Numbered from the stretch's first letter, positions 1-11,055 are shown. The stretch is DNA of 57,470 nucleotides from Bacillota bacterium (GCA_022702935.2 JAKIML020000099.1:1-57470); one strand, 5' to 3'. Notes: generated from the letters alone by a model not told the origin. Translations and numbers: made by a program.

Positions 1-29
1 GGTGCTTCCATTCTACACCGTAATGGAGG

Positions 30-54
30 TTTACACAATTTTCGGGACAGTCTC
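30..54. mobile_element. Probable terminal inverted repeat of an IS256-family element (element lies to the left)
   Basis: Read from the outside inward on the minus strand, this stretch begins GAGACTGTCC and ends AATTGTGTAAA, the layout known for IS256-family ends (GA...GTCC...AATTGTGTAAA). The orientation puts the body of the element left of position 30, outside the window, so no transposase can be seen. The weak 78-codon frame running through positions 2-238 resembles no protein and I do not call it a gene. No target-site duplication can be tested because the other end is missing. Family assignment is from memory of the IS256 terminus. Confidence 0.5.
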
Positions 55-279
55 AGTGCTGAAGCCTTTATTTCTTTCTGAACCACACCAATGTCTCCCG
101 GAGTTCTTGTATTATTTGTTATTTTCAGTTCTTCAACAAATAGCTCTATTACATTCTTGTCCTCACTTCCGACACTATCATAGTTTTATCTTTTTTAAGC
201 CGTACTTTCATATTACCTTTTCTATTTGGGCATATTAATCAATCAGTCATATAATATTGGATTCAAAATAGGTGGTGCC

Positions 280-2313
<2,034 letters not shown>

Positions 2314-2323
2314 ATAAAGCAGC

Positions 2324-2352
2324 AAAAAGGCCCACTTTAAAAAGGTGGGCCT
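2324..2352 (-). terminator. Rho-independent terminator between two convergent genes
   Basis: AGGCCCAC (2328-2335) pairs with GTGGGCCT (2345-2352). On the minus strand the stem is followed by TTTTT, so it best serves the membrane-protein gene at 2397-3326; it may act in both directions because the plus-strand gene ends at 2313. Confidence 0.8.
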
Positions 2353-2396
2353 CATTTATAACGGAGTGATGAGTATTCAATATATCTCTTTAATAG

Positions 2397-3326
2397 TTAA
2401 ACCTGAGGATCGGGCTGCTGAGCTTTGCCAAACAGTTCTGCGAACTTCTTGCTCATGTTCTGCAGCTTGCCGTAGAGGTCATAGCTGGGCTGTGCGCCAT
2501 AGGCAACCTTTAAGTAATTGGTCATCATGTAAATCATGATAACAGAATCCAGAACAGCCCACTTTAAGACCAATACAAAGACATAGGTCATCAGCAGGGA
2601 GATGGGGGAAGCCAGAACACCGAGCCCATCGGAGCTTTCAAAGATACCAAAGAAGACACCCTTGAAAAGGAAGAAGGCCACAACAAAGAATATCAATAAA
2701 AAGACTAATACTTTAAGACCTGTCTTGAGAATGGTCTTCCAGTTCTGTGCATACAGAACAACACCATCGGCGGCGCTCTTCCAAACACTCTGGCCTTCAT
2801 GCAGGAAAATGTAGGCCATAATGCACTCATCGACATAATTAAGGATAATATCGACGAACAGGTTGATAATTCTCATAAGGTTCTTAACGCCGGGAATAAA
2901 ACGCAGGAATTCACCAATACCTCCAAAAACCCTTTGGATTTGCTTAACGGTGCTGCTGACCAGCCTATCCACAGCAAATAGTACATTGGTTGCGGCAAAG
3001 TGTTTCTTAACCTTATCCACACCATGCTTGTACATGCTCATGCCTTCCGGTACTGTGCCAAATATAGCCAATTCAGAGACAACCGCCACATGCGCTGCCT
3101 TGATCATATAGCTTATGTAATCCCTTGCTAACCGGTAAAGATACCAGCCGCCGCCTGCAAAGAAAGCAAAGAAGACAAAGGCAAAGAATCCTTCGGGTTC
3201 AATGGCACCAATTATCCACACCACAATGGCGGTATAGATGCAAATACCCACGAAGAAAATAAAATAAGCCGCCAATCTGATGAGCATAAAAGGTATGGTT
3301 TTGGCTATGATTTGAGAGGGCTTCAT
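2397..3326 (-). CDS. Multi-pass membrane protein of unknown function
   Basis: A 309-residue membrane protein that I do not recognise. Hydrophobic segments lie near residues 14-40 and 46-64, a further amphipathic stretch carries charged residues (KKHFAATNVLFAVDRLVSS), and strongly hydrophobic segments appear near 150-175, 205-230 and 240-270, giving perhaps five to six membrane passes. The C-terminus is a soluble tail with MSKKFAELFGKAQQ. The start is supported by AGGAGG eight bases before the ATG. It is a single-gene unit with its own terminator, convergent with the YyaL-type gene and divergent from the YqeG-type gene. The layout faintly resembles choline-transporter-like (CTL/SLC44) multi-pass proteins, but I would not assign that. 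Confidence 0.8.
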   Translation of the reverse strand: MKPSQIIAKTIPFMLIRLAAYFIFFVGICIYTAIVVWIIGAIEPEGFFAFVFFAFFAGGGWYLYRLARDYISYMIKAAHVAVVSELAIFGTVPEGMSMYKHGVDKVKKHFAATNVLFAVDRLVSSTVKQIQRVFGGIGEFLRFIPGVKNLMRIINLFVDIILNYVDECIMAYIFLHEGQSVWKSAADGVVLYAQNWKTILKTGLKVLVFLLIFFVVAFFLFKGVFFGIFESSDGLGVLASPISLLMTYVFVLVLKWAVLDSVIMIYMMTNYLKVAYGAQPSYDLYGKLQNMSKKFAELFGKAQQPDPQV

Positions 3327-3488
3327 GAAGATACCTCCTTAAATTTTTATATCATTATACTATATACTGGTAATTGAAACAATAAGATTGCCGTATGACA
3401 TGCAGAACCATTCGTTATGAGCCATACCGCATTGCGGAAATAGGCATTCTGGTGTAAGCTAATAAAAGTAAATCACACGGAGGAGAAA

Positions 3489-3992
3489 ATGAAAAAGCTC
3501 TTAACGGCAGACGCTTATATCAACTCAATCTATGACATTACCGCCGATGACTTAAAAAGGCATGGGATTTATGGCCTCATTCTGGATATCGACAACACTT
3601 TGGTGGCCACTCATACCAAGGAAGCTGATGAAAAGGTCATTTCCTATATTAAATCTCTCAACAATCAGGGAATCAAAACTGTCATCGTCTCCAATGCCCG
3701 AAAGGAAAGGGTGGAGCTTTTCAGCAAGCCCTTTAACATCGAATATGTCTACAAAGCTTCAAAGCCCTTAGGCCGAGGCTTCAATCTGGCTATAGAGAAA
3801 ATGGGCCTTGCCAAGGAACAGGTAGCCATTGTCGGCGATCAATTGTTCACCGATGTCCTGGGCGGCAATCTCAAGGGAATCCACTCCATTCTCATCAAAC
3901 CCATTGATCCAAAAGAGCCCTGGCCCATCCGCCTTAAGAGAATCTTTGAAAAGCCCTTCCTGAGAAAGAAAGAATTTAAGGATAAATATTAG
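3489..3992 (+). CDS. YqeG-family HAD-type phosphatase (class IIIA)
   Basis: A 167-residue HAD hydrolase. Motif I is DIDNTL (33-38, Asp33 nucleophile and Asp35), motif II is VIVSNAR (about 65-71), Lys92 fits motif III, and GDQLFTD (116-122) is motif IV. Length and the conserved SNARKERV and SKPLGRGF blocks match YqeG, a Bacillus protein found beside the yqeH ribosome-assembly GTPase and shikimate genes; the substrate in vivo is not established. An AGGAG site lies just before the ATG. Here it stands alone, followed after about 70 bases by the ComFB-like gene. Confidence 0.92.
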   Translation: MKKLLTADAYINSIYDITADDLKRHGIYGLILDIDNTLVATHTKEADEKVISYIKSLNNQGIKTVIVSNARKERVELFSKPFNIEYVYKASKPLGRGFNLAIEKMGLAKEQVAIVGDQLFTDVLGGNLKGIHSILIKPIDPKEPWPIRLKRIFEKPFLRKKEFKDKY

Positions 3993-4063
3993 AAGATTTA
4001 GTGTATTCTTATGTCACAATATGCTAAAATTTTAAAAGAAAACAACAGCGGGAGGGCTGTACC

Positions 4064-4330
4064 ATGCACCAGATGAAAAATTACATGGAAGAGATTGTTA
4101 TAGGCGCATTGGACGATATTCTGAAGGATATTAACATGTGCCATTGCGAGCGCTGTAAGCTTGATATTGCCGCAAAGGCCTTGAATGATTTGCCTCCGCA
4201 GTATATCGTCACTCAAAAGGGTGAAATCTATTCAAAGATCAATAACTTAAAGATTCAGTTTGAGGTTGACGTCATTTCCGCCATCACCAAGGCGGCCATC
4301 ATTGTTAAAAGAAACCCCAGCCACGAATAA
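4064..4330 (+). CDS. ComFB-family (late competence development) protein
   Basis: An 88-residue cytoplasmic protein. The cysteine-rich block CHCERCKLDIAAKALNDLPP (26-45, Cys26, Cys28, Cys31) and the following PPQYIVT are the ComFB signature. In Bacillus comFB sits in the comF operon, but its role is unclear; more recent work links ComFB-like proteins to nucleotide second-messenger binding in other phyla. No comFA or comFC is seen here, so a competence role is not supported by context. GGAGGG stands ahead of the ATG. Confidence 0.85.
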   Translation: MHQMKNYMEEIVIGALDDILKDINMCHCERCKLDIAAKALNDLPPQYIVTQKGEIYSKINNLKIQFEVDVISAITKAAIIVKRNPSHE

Positions 4331-4351
4331 ACCAATATTTTTAGACAATAC

Positions 4352-4380
4352 TTGTCAATGAAAATAACCCGTGCTATAAT
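4352..4380 (+). promoter_or_regulatory. Sigma-A type promoter of rpsB
   Basis: TTGTCA (4352-4357), 17-base spacer, TATAAT (4375-4380). The promoter lies just after the ComFB-like stop codon and drives a leader of about 110 bases ahead of rpsB. Confidence 0.85.
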
Positions 4381-4494
4381 GTTACGGGTATTTAATACGC
4401 ACGCCGTCGGATTTGATTAGATGTGCTTATGATGAGCATCATAAGTCCTTTTCAAAGACGAAGACGACGGAGGAAAAACAAGGAGGATTTTATC
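4381..4494 (+). promoter_or_regulatory. Structured 5' leader of rpsB, candidate ribosomal-protein autoregulatory element
   Basis: CCGTCG (4404-4409) can pair with CGACGG (4465-4470), closing a domain that contains a perfect hairpin: CTTATGAT (4426-4433), loop GAGC, ATCATAAG (4438-4445). The 3' arm of the outer stem ends only about 10 bases before the AGGAGG site of rpsB, so folding could influence translation. Autogenous control by S2 through leader RNA is known in other bacteria; whether this fold matches a described class I cannot tell. Confidence 0.6.
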
Positions 4495-5280
4495 ATGTCA
4501 GTTATTTCTATGAAGCAACTGCTTGAAGCAGGTGTGCACTTTGGTCACCAGACAAGAAGATGGAACCCTAAGATGGCGGAGTACATCTTCACCGAAAGAA
4601 ACGGTATCTACATTATCGATCTCCAGAAGACTGTTAAGAAAATCGACGAAGCTTACTTCTTCATCAGAGATCTGGTGATGGAAGGCGGAAACATTCTTTT
4701 TGTCGGAACCAAGAAGCAGGCTCAGGACGCCATTAAAGAGGAAGCTGAACGTTGCGGTCAATTCTATGTTAACAATAGATGGCTCGGCGGTATGCTGACC
4801 AACTTTAAGACCATCCGCAAGGGTATTGATCGTCTGCAGGAACTCAAGAAGATGGAGTCCGATGGTACTTTCGATGTACTGCCCAAGAAGGAAGTCAGCA
4901 AGTTGATGCTGGAAATGGAGAAGCTGGAAAAGAACCTCGGCGGTATCGTTGAGATGAAGAAGCTTCCCGTTGCATTGTTTATTGTCGATCCCAAGAAGGA
5001 AAGAAATGCTATTCTTGAAGCAAGAAAGCTCGGTATTCCCATCGTAGCCATTGTTGATACTAACTGTGATCCTGACGAAGTGGATTATGTTATCCCCGGC
5101 AATGATGACGCAATCAGAGCAGTTAAGCTCATCAGCTCCAAGATCGCTGACGCCATTATCGAAGCTAAACAGGGTGAAATGGGCTCTGCTGCAGTTTCAA
5201 CTGAGGTTGAGGGCGAAGCCGAAGCTGCTGAACCTGTTGAAATGGTTGAGAAGGTCGAAGAAGAGGAAGCTGCCGAGTAA
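4495..5280 (+). CDS. rpsB: Ribosomal protein S2 (uS2)
   Basis: A 261-residue small-subunit protein that bridges head and body of the 30S subunit. Diagnostic blocks are [20 protein letters not shown] (residues 6-25), FVGTKKQAQ and [12 protein letters not shown]. The C-terminus is a long acidic Glu/Ala/Val tail, common in clostridial S2. The start is fixed by AAGGAGG eight bases ahead; the frame stays open upstream to 4423 but that would add an Arg-rich stretch encoded by the leader hairpin. It is the first gene of the rpsB-tsf pair. Confidence 0.98.
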   Translation: MSVISMKQLLEAGVHFGHQTRRWNPKMAEYIFTERNGIYIIDLQKTVKKIDEAYFFIRDLVMEGGNILFVGTKKQAQDAIKEEAERCGQFYVNNRWLGGMLTNFKTIRKGIDRLQELKKMESDGTFDVLPKKEVSKLMLEMEKLEKNLGGIVEMKKLPVALFIVDPKKERNAILEARKLGIPIVAIVDTNCDPDEVDYVIPGNDDAIRAVKLISSKIADAIIEAKQGEMGSAAVSTEVEGEAEAAEPVEMVEKVEEEEAAE

Positions 5281-5316
5281 GGATTACTTAACACAGTATA
5301 GGAGGATGGTTATTTT

Positions 5317-5964
5317 ATGGAAATCAGCGCAAGCATGGTTAAAGACTTACGCGAACGTACTGGTGCCGGTATGATGGATTGCAAAAAGGCACTTACCGAG
5401 ACCAATGGGGATATCGAGAAGGCTATTGAATACCTCCGTGAAAAGGGTATTGCCAAAGCCGCTAAGAAGGCCGGCAGACTCGCTTCCGAAGGTGTTGTTG
5501 AAGCTTATATTCATGGCGGCGGCCGTATCGGCGTTCTGGTAGAAGTAAACGTTGAAACCGACTTCGCAGCCAAGAATGAAGAATTCCGTGCCTTTGTTAA
5601 GGATGTTGCAATGCAGATTGCAGCTATGAGCCCCCGTTATGTGAGAAGGGAAGAGGTTCCTGCCGACGAAGTTGAAAAGGAAAAGGAAATCCTCAAGGCT
5701 CAGGCCATCAACGAGGGCAAGCCCGCTAACATCGCAGAGAAGATGGTTCAGGGCAGAATCGAAAAGTTCTACAATGAAGTTTGTCTTTTGGAACAGCCCT
5801 TCATCAAGGACAGCGACAAAACCGTTGAGCAGGTTCTCAAAGAAAAGATTGCAACCATCGGTGAGAACATGAACATCAGAAGATTTGTTCGCTTCGAGAT
5901 GGGCGAAGGGTTAGAGAAGAAAGAAGAGAATTTCGCCGAAGAGGTTATGAAACAAATTAAGTAA
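5317..5964 (+). CDS. tsf: Translation elongation factor Ts
   Basis: A 215-residue nucleotide exchange factor for EF-Tu. The N-terminal UBA-like module includes [19 protein letters not shown] (9-27), and the core carries [14 protein letters not shown], the site that contacts EF-Tu to displace magnesium and GDP. The protein is of the shorter Gram-positive form. It lies 36 bases after rpsB, with its own GGAGG, and is followed by a clear terminator, so rpsB-tsf is likely one transcript. Confidence 0.98.
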   Translation: MEISASMVKDLRERTGAGMMDCKKALTETNGDIEKAIEYLREKGIAKAAKKAGRLASEGVVEAYIHGGGRIGVLVEVNVETDFAAKNEEFRAFVKDVAMQIAAMSPRYVRREEVPADEVEKEKEILKAQAINEGKPANIAEKMVQGRIEKFYNEVCLLEQPFIKDSDKTVEQVLKEKIATIGENMNIRRFVRFEMGEGLEKKEENFAEEVMKQIK

Positions 5965-5970
5965 TTTACC

Positions 5971-6007
5971 AAGGGGTATTTTGATCATTCATCATAATAC
6001 CCCTTTT
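5971..6007 (+). terminator. Rho-independent terminator of rpsB-tsf
   Basis: AAGGGGTATT (5971-5980) pairs exactly with AATACCCCTT (5996-6005), followed by a short T-run. Confidence 0.88.
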
Positions 6008-6170
6008 AGTACCGTCACTGTACTTAATAGCCAACCATTAGGCCCTTCAACTCTTGCTGGTTATATACAAGCATACGGATTTTACGAAGTACTCTTTAGC
6101 CTATGATTGACCGTTAAACAGTATTTCTTCAGGTAGGGCAGAACGAAATTAATATATATACGGAGGCATT

Positions 6171-6881
6171 ATGAGTTTAAAGTATAAGCGTATTATGTTG
6201 AAAGTAAGTGGAGAAGCCCTATCGGGGAAAGGTATGGGAATTGACCAGGGAATCCTGTCCGAAATCAGCGACAAGATCAAGGAATGCTGGGAAATGGGCG
6301 TTGAAATTGGCATTGTCGTAGGTGGAGGAAACTTCTGGCGCGGCCGCAGCAGCACCGGCATGGACAGAACCACCGCCGATCATATGGGAATGCTGGCAAC
6401 TGTCATGAATTCTTTGGCCTTGCAGGACGCTCTGGAAAACAGAGGGGTACCCACAAGAGTACAATCCGCTTTAGAGATGCCCAGAATTGCAGAGACCTAT
6501 ATCAGAAGAAGAGCCGTCAGACATCTGGAGAAGAAACGGGTAGTCATCTTTGCCTGTGGAACCGGAAATCCCTATTTCTCAACCGATACCGCTGCCGTAT
6601 TGAGAGCCGCAGAAATCGAGGCCGAGGTTATCCTGTTGGCCAAGAATGTGGATGCGGTTTATGACAGCGATCCCAAGCTCAATGAAAATGCACTTCGTTT
6701 TGACCGCATCAGCTATCAGGAAGTATTACAGCGTCAATTGGGTGTTATGGACTCCACAGCTACGACTCTCTGCATGGAGAATAATATTCCGCTTATGGTA
6801 TTCAGTATTAAAGAGCCGGAAAACATTCTGAAGGTTTTAAAGGGTGAGAATGTTGGTACATTTGTTGCCAGGGAGGTTTGA
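6171..6881 (+). CDS. pyrH: UMP kinase
   Basis: A 236-residue hexameric amino-acid-kinase-fold enzyme that converts UMP and ATP to UDP and ADP in pyrimidine nucleotide synthesis. Visible signatures are KVSGEALSG (11-19), the GGGNFWRG nucleotide loop, [13 protein letters not shown], and [17 protein letters not shown]. Length is normal. A CGGAGG site precedes the ATG. It overlaps nothing but is only three bases from frr, indicating one operon, as is common in Bacillota. Confidence 0.98.
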   Translation: MSLKYKRIMLKVSGEALSGKGMGIDQGILSEISDKIKECWEMGVEIGIVVGGGNFWRGRSSTGMDRTTADHMGMLATVMNSLALQDALENRGVPTRVQSALEMPRIAETYIRRRAVRHLEKKRVVIFACGTGNPYFSTDTAAVLRAAEIEAEVILLAKNVDAVYDSDPKLNENALRFDRISYQEVLQRQLGVMDSTATTLCMENNIPLMVFSIKEPENILKVLKGENVGTFVAREV

Positions 6882-6884
6882 ATT

Positions 6885-7439
6885 ATGAATAAGAATTATT
6901 CTGAATTTACAAACAAAATGGACAAAACACTCAATGTTCTTCGGGATGAATTGGCATCCATTCGCGCTGGCAGAGCCAATCCGCATCTCCTTGACAAGAT
7001 AACCGTTGATTATTACGGAGCACCCACACCCATTCCACAGCTTGCAAATGTTCAGGTTCCCGAGGCCCGTCAGATAGTGATTCAGCCCTGGGATGCAAAG
7101 ATCCTTAATGATATTGTAAAAGCCATTCAGACCTCGGATTTGGGATTAAACCCCAACAATGACGGAAAGGTTGTTCGTCTTGTTTTCCCGCCCCTCACTG
7201 AGGAAAGAAGAATTGAACTGACTAAGGAAGTCAAGAAGCTCGGTGAACGTGATAAGGTAGCCATTCGTCAGATTCGTCGTGATGCCATTGAAACCTTCAA
7301 AAAGCGTGAGAAGGCAAAGGAAATCACCGAGGACGATTTAAAGACCGCCGAGAAGGATATTCAGAAGATCACCGACGATTATATTGAGAAAATTGATAAA
7401 ATCGTCGAGGGCAAGATCGCCGAGATCATGGAAGTATAA
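6885..7439 (+). CDS. frr: Ribosome recycling factor
   Basis: A 184-residue tRNA-mimicking protein that, with EF-G, splits the post-termination ribosome. The signature [15 protein letters not shown] (24-38), [14 protein letters not shown] and the C-terminal helices with VRQIRRD-type and KKREKAKEI sequences are all present. The ribosome binding site GGGAGG lies inside the 3' end of pyrH, implying translational coupling. A strong terminator follows. Confidence 0.98.
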   Translation: MNKNYSEFTNKMDKTLNVLRDELASIRAGRANPHLLDKITVDYYGAPTPIPQLANVQVPEARQIVIQPWDAKILNDIVKAIQTSDLGLNPNNDGKVVRLVFPPLTEERRIELTKEVKKLGERDKVAIRQIRRDAIETFKKREKAKEITEDDLKTAEKDIQKITDDYIEKIDKIVEGKIAEIMEV

Positions 7440-7475
7440 AGCTCTGATTAAATCAGATTCATTTGAGGCAGGAAT

Positions 7476-7509
7476 GGAATTAAGCAGATAACATGCTTAA
7501 TTCCTTTTT
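7476..7509 (+). terminator. Rho-independent terminator of pyrH-frr
   Basis: GGAATTAAGCA (7476-7486) pairs with TGCTTAATTCC (7494-7504), followed by TTTTT. Confidence 0.92.
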
Positions 7510-7585
7510 ACTTATAGGTGATTTATAATAGAATCGTTGACGTCAGGAATATACATAATCAAATCTATGGAGTAGGAGATTTTCC

Positions 7586-8224
7586 ATGTGCGGACGTTTT
7601 TATGTTCCTGAAAAGGACTTGGACGATTTTGCAGCCCTGGTGAATAAGGTTGAAAAGGATTTGCTGAAAAAAGCGGGGGAAATGTACCCCGGGGATTATG
7701 CACCGGTGATAACGCCGGCGAAGACAGAGGCTGAAGCCTCGCCTGAGAGCCGGGAGGGGGAGGACGTTCACATTATTAAGTGGGGGTTTCCCTTGCAGAA
7801 CGGTAAGCTTGTCTTTAATGCCCGAGCTGAAACCGTTCATGAAAAGCCTCTTTTCAAGATGCCCTTTGCATCCAGACGGTGTCTGATTCCGGCGCGCGGT
7901 TTCTTTGAATGGAAGGATGCACCGGAAGAAGAAAAGAGCAAGAAGCGTATCAAGCATTATATTACTTTGATAGATGGGCAAATGATGTATTTTGCAGGGC
8001 TTTACTGGTTCTTCAAGGATAGGGAGGGCGTTATAAAACCCCATTTTACCATCCTGACCACTGAGGCCAACGAGGATATCCGCACCCTCCATGACAGGAT
8101 GCCGGTGATCATCCCCAAGGATGAACACCGTACATGGCTTTATGAGCCGCCCCAGAACCAGCGCTTGCTGCTTTTGATGCGGCCCATGGAGAATGGAAGG
8201 CTGGCCGTCACCCGCAGTGAATGA
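7586..8224 (+). CDS. SOS response-associated peptidase-like protein, YedK/HMCES (SRAP) family
   Basis: A 212-residue SRAP-domain protein. Members crosslink covalently to abasic sites in single-stranded DNA through the alpha-amino/thiol group of Cys2, which is exposed after methionine removal. Here the protein starts MCGRFYVP, and the other family residues are seen: Asn78 in FNARAET, Glu108 in RGFFEW and His169 in LHDRMPVI. No LexA-type box (CGAAC-N4-GTTCG) is obvious upstream. GTAGGAG precedes the ATG. The MFS gene begins 49 bases downstream and may be co-transcribed, though no functional link is evident. Confidence 0.95.
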   Translation: MCGRFYVPEKDLDDFAALVNKVEKDLLKKAGEMYPGDYAPVITPAKTEAEASPESREGEDVHIIKWGFPLQNGKLVFNARAETVHEKPLFKMPFASRRCLIPARGFFEWKDAPEEEKSKKRIKHYITLIDGQMMYFAGLYWFFKDREGVIKPHFTILTTEANEDIRTLHDRMPVIIPKDEHRTWLYEPPQNQRLLLLMRPMENGRLAVTRSE

Positions 8225-8273
8225 CAGCATAGCTATTCCATACAACATTACTCGATTGCTAGGGATTATTACT

Positions 8274-9476
8274 ATGGCGACTTTATTTCTATGTATTATC
8301 TATATGGCATTTATCAGCCTGGGACTTCCGGACTCGCTTCTTGGCGTTGCCTGGCCTGTCATGCACCTTGAATTTGGCGCCCCTTCGGAATCAGCCGGAC
8401 TGGTCTCCATGGTCATCTCCGGCGGGACCATTGTATCCAGTCTTATGAGCGGGGTTGTGGTCAAAAAACTGGGAACGGGATGGGTGGTGTTTATAAGCTG
8501 CCTGATGACGGCTTCAGCCCTTTTAGGCTTTTCACTTGCACCGTCCCTTATCTGGCTTATTGTGTTAGCCATTCCGCTGGGGCTGGGCGCAGGCTCGGTG
8601 GATGCCGGCTTAAACAACTATGTGGCCACCCATTATAAAGCGCATCATATGAGTTGGCTCCATTGCTTTTGGGGCGTAGGCGCAACCATTGGTCCTCTGA
8701 TTATGTCGGGTATGATAGACAAACAGAAAAGCTGGCGAAGCGGTTATTTCACCGTGTCCATGATCCAGTTTGCTCTGGTTGTCATACTCTTTTTAGCCTT
8801 GCCTTTATGGGGCAGGATTCATCCTGTTTCAAGCAATGTTGTCCCGAATGAAGATGAAGGCAAGAAAACAGAATCGGCTAAGCCTTTGCGCATCAAGGGT
8901 GTAAAGTTCGCACTGGCCGCCTTTTTATTCTACTGTGGCGCCGAATCCACCATAGGGCTGTGGGGAAGCAGCTTTCTTGTTCAAATAAATGGTCTGTCAC
9001 CGGCAGTCGCAGCCCAATGGGTTTCACTGTATTATGGTGGAATCACCGTAGGACGCTTCATCAGCGGGTTTATTACGCTCAAACTGAGCAATAAAAAACT
9101 CATCAGACTGGGGCAGGGCCTGTCTTTGACCGGAATACTGCTCGTTTTGCTGCCTTTGCCGTCCTGGTTCTCGTTTATAGGCTTTATCATGATTGGGCTG
9201 GGCTATGCACCCGTGTTCCCATGCATGATTCACGAAACACCCGTTCGTTTTTCAGCCGAGCATTCACAAACCATCATTGGATACCAGATGGCACTGGCTT
9301 ATACAGGAACGACGTTTTTGCCGCCGCTATTAGGGGGCATAACCGCCATTACAGGAATGAGCATTTTCCCGTACTTTGTAGTGCTCTGCAACGTTCTGAC
9401 CATAATAAGCTGTGAAATCATCAACAGAATCATGAAAAGGAAGCAAACCATTCAAAAGGCTATGGTAAACGAGTAA
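8274..9476 (+). CDS. Major facilitator superfamily transporter (fucose permease-like group)
   Basis: A 400-residue membrane transporter with about 12 hydrophobic segments and a central loop after LPLWGRI with charged residues. The start MATLFLCIIYMAFISLGLPD is typical of a Bacillota MFS group related to sugar permeases such as FucP; ATG 8274 follows AGGG, and an earlier in-frame ATG at 8193 would overlap the previous gene and add non-homologous residues. DAGLNNYVATH and HCFWGVGATIGP are conserved family blocks. The substrate cannot be told from sequence. A hairpin terminator follows. Confidence 0.9.
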   Translation: MATLFLCIIYMAFISLGLPDSLLGVAWPVMHLEFGAPSESAGLVSMVISGGTIVSSLMSGVVVKKLGTGWVVFISCLMTASALLGFSLAPSLIWLIVLAIPLGLGAGSVDAGLNNYVATHYKAHHMSWLHCFWGVGATIGPLIMSGMIDKQKSWRSGYFTVSMIQFALVVILFLALPLWGRIHPVSSNVVPNEDEGKKTESAKPLRIKGVKFALAAFLFYCGAESTIGLWGSSFLVQINGLSPAVAAQWVSLYYGGITVGRFISGFITLKLSNKKLIRLGQGLSLTGILLVLLPLPSWFSFIGFIMIGLGYAPVFPCMIHETPVRFSAEHSQTIIGYQMALAYTGTTFLPPLLGGITAITGMSIFPYFVVLCNVLTIISCEIINRIMKRKQTIQKAMVNE

Positions 9477-9550
9477 GCGAATAGCCATGTGAGGATGCAT
9501 TACCAAAATCTGAATCGCACCAATACTAGAAGAAGGGCTTGTAATAAGGG

Positions 9551-9575
9551 GAGCAGACACTGTCTGCTCTCTTTA
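9551..9575 (+). terminator. Probable terminator after the MFS gene
   Basis: GAGCAGA (9551-9557) pairs with TCTGCTC (9563-9569), followed by a modest TCTTT. Confidence 0.55.
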
Positions 9576-9609
9576 AAGAGACCTCACATTAGACAAAATA
9601 AAAATTTTG

Positions 9610-9638
9610 TTTAATAGAGTGGAGTATTGTGGTATAAT
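9610..9638 (+). promoter_or_regulatory. Extended -10 promoter of the tyrosine recombinase gene
   Basis: TGGTATAAT (9630-9638) is a perfect extended -10 (TGnTATAAT). The -35 region, TTTAAT at 9610-9615 with 17-base spacing, is weak, as expected for extended -10 promoters. The leader to the ATG is about 115 bases. Confidence 0.65.
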
Positions 9639-9754
9639 ATTGGTAAGGATTTCAATCCAAACATCCGATGATACCCATGAAGCTATTGATTATGCATTCT
9701 AAGAACATTGGACATTAAGAACATTATGAATCTCATTATCCTGGAGGCCTTATT

Positions 9755-10744
9755 ATGGTGCAAGACTTTAAGGACATGCCTGACATTGCTGTTGAGTTTC
9801 TGAATTACATGCTCACCATCAAAAATAAATCCATAAAAACCATTCAGGAATACTATTATGATTTGCGCACCTTTTTCAGATATATTAAGGTGACTAAATA
9901 CAACGCCAATGAAAAGGATTTTGAGGATATTCAGGTCAATGACATTTCATTGGATGATATTAAGAAGATTGATTTAACCGACCTCTACAGCTATATGGCC
10001 TTTGTCAGCCGGGATCGTGACAATACGGCCGTAACCCGTGCCCGCAAGGTCGCCTCTTTAAAGTCCTTTTATAAATATCTGCATACCAAGCTTAAGTTTA
10101 TCGAATATAATCCTGCTGCTGAGCTGGATTCACCCAAGATTGTCAAGCGCTTGCCAAGGTACTTGAACCTGGATGAAAGCGTCCAATTACTCAACAGCGT
10201 TGACGGCAAAAAAAACGTGGAACGGGATTTTGCCATTCTGGTCCTGTTTCTGAACTGCGGTTTGCGGCTCTCGGAGCTTGTTGGCATCAATGTCAACCAT
10301 ATCCGCGGCGATACACTTACAGTTATTGGTAAGGGCAATAAAGAACGGACGGTTTATCTCAATCAGGCCTGCAAGGACGCTATTGCCGCTTATTTGGATA
10401 AACGGAACAAAATGATGAATATAAAAGACCCGAAGGCCTTGTTTTTAAGCGAGCGTAAAACCCGCATCAGCCCTAAAACCGTACAATATCTGGTTAAGAA
10501 GTACATACAGGCCTCGGGCCTGGATCCCGATAAATACTCCCCTCACAAGCTCCGACACACGGCCGCCACCCTCATGTATAAGCATGGCCACGTGGATATA
10601 CGGGCTCTGCAAGCCATTCTTGGCCATGAGAGCATTGCCACCACAGAGATTTACACCCATATCGATGAAGAACATCTCCGGCAAGCAGTGCAGAGCAATC
10701 CCCTCTCCTCCATCAAACCTAAGGAGAAGACCGGAAATCCATAG
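9755..10744 (+). CDS. Tyrosine recombinase XerC/XerD type
   Basis: A 329-residue site-specific recombinase. The N-terminal SAM-like core-binding domain covers about 8-118 and the catalytic domain about 130-315. All active-site residues are visible: Arg171 (CGLRLSEL), Lys196 (GKGNKER), His264 and Arg267 (HKLRHTAA), His291 (LGHESIATT) and nucleophile Tyr300 (EIYTH). Length and composition fit the housekeeping enzymes that resolve chromosome dimers at dif rather than an integrase of a mobile element; no attachment site or phage gene is adjacent. GGAGG precedes the start. I do not decide between XerC and XerD. The next gene is convergent, 11 bases away. Confidence 0.93.
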   Translation: MVQDFKDMPDIAVEFLNYMLTIKNKSIKTIQEYYYDLRTFFRYIKVTKYNANEKDFEDIQVNDISLDDIKKIDLTDLYSYMAFVSRDRDNTAVTRARKVASLKSFYKYLHTKLKFIEYNPAAELDSPKIVKRLPRYLNLDESVQLLNSVDGKKNVERDFAILVLFLNCGLRLSELVGINVNHIRGDTLTVIGKGNKERTVYLNQACKDAIAAYLDKRNKMMNIKDPKALFLSERKTRISPKTVQYLVKKYIQASGLDPDKYSPHKLRHTAATLMYKHGHVDIRALQAILGHESIATTEIYTHIDEEHLRQAVQSNPLSSIKPKEKTGNP

Positions 10745-10755
10745 ACATCGCGCTA

Positions 10756-11010
10756 TCAGGCTTTGGTCGCTTCTTCAAGCTCGGCAAGAATACGATAGGC
10801 ATCCTCATTGGTCTCTCCGCAGGTTTTCTGGGAGGGATTGAAATTGATACAGACCTGGGGTCTTTCCGGTTTGCCAAAGAGCCTGCATTTATTATCTGGC
10901 GTCAACTGGACGCATCGAATGCCCGCAGGCTTACCATCAGGCATACCGGGAATACTTGAAGATATGCTGATGACGATGCAACAGGCTGCACAGCCCACTC
11001 TGCATTCCAT
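10756..11010 (-). CDS. Small cysteine-cluster protein, YkgJ (CxxCxxCC) family
   Basis: An 84-residue protein with eight cysteines (3, 7, 10, 11, 33, 42, 54, 64). The CRVGCAACC start and later KCRLFGKPERPQVC are typical of the putative zinc- or iron-chelating YkgJ family. Function unknown; metal binding is inferred from cysteines. It lies downstream of the M18 aminopeptidase gene on the same strand, separated by a long perfect hairpin, and ends 11 bases from the convergent recombinase gene. A GGGGG stretch precedes the ATG but is rather far from it, so initiation is not certain. Confidence 0.85.
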   Translation of the reverse strand: MECRVGCAACCIVISISSSIPGMPDGKPAGIRCVQLTPDNKCRLFGKPERPQVCINFNPSQKTCGETNEDAYRILAELEEATKA

Positions 11011-11055
11011 AGGCGTTATTGAACCCCCAATCGATGATAATAAGCCTTTATAGAA

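Noticed and set aside
4423-4494. Longer rpsB start giving an Arg-rich N-terminus
   Set aside because: It would translate the leader hairpin, the homology to S2 begins at 4495 and AAGGAGG lies just ahead of 4495.
9755-10744. Phage or integrative-element integrase
   Set aside because: Length and catalytic layout match housekeeping XerC/D, and no attachment site, excisionase or cargo genes surround it.
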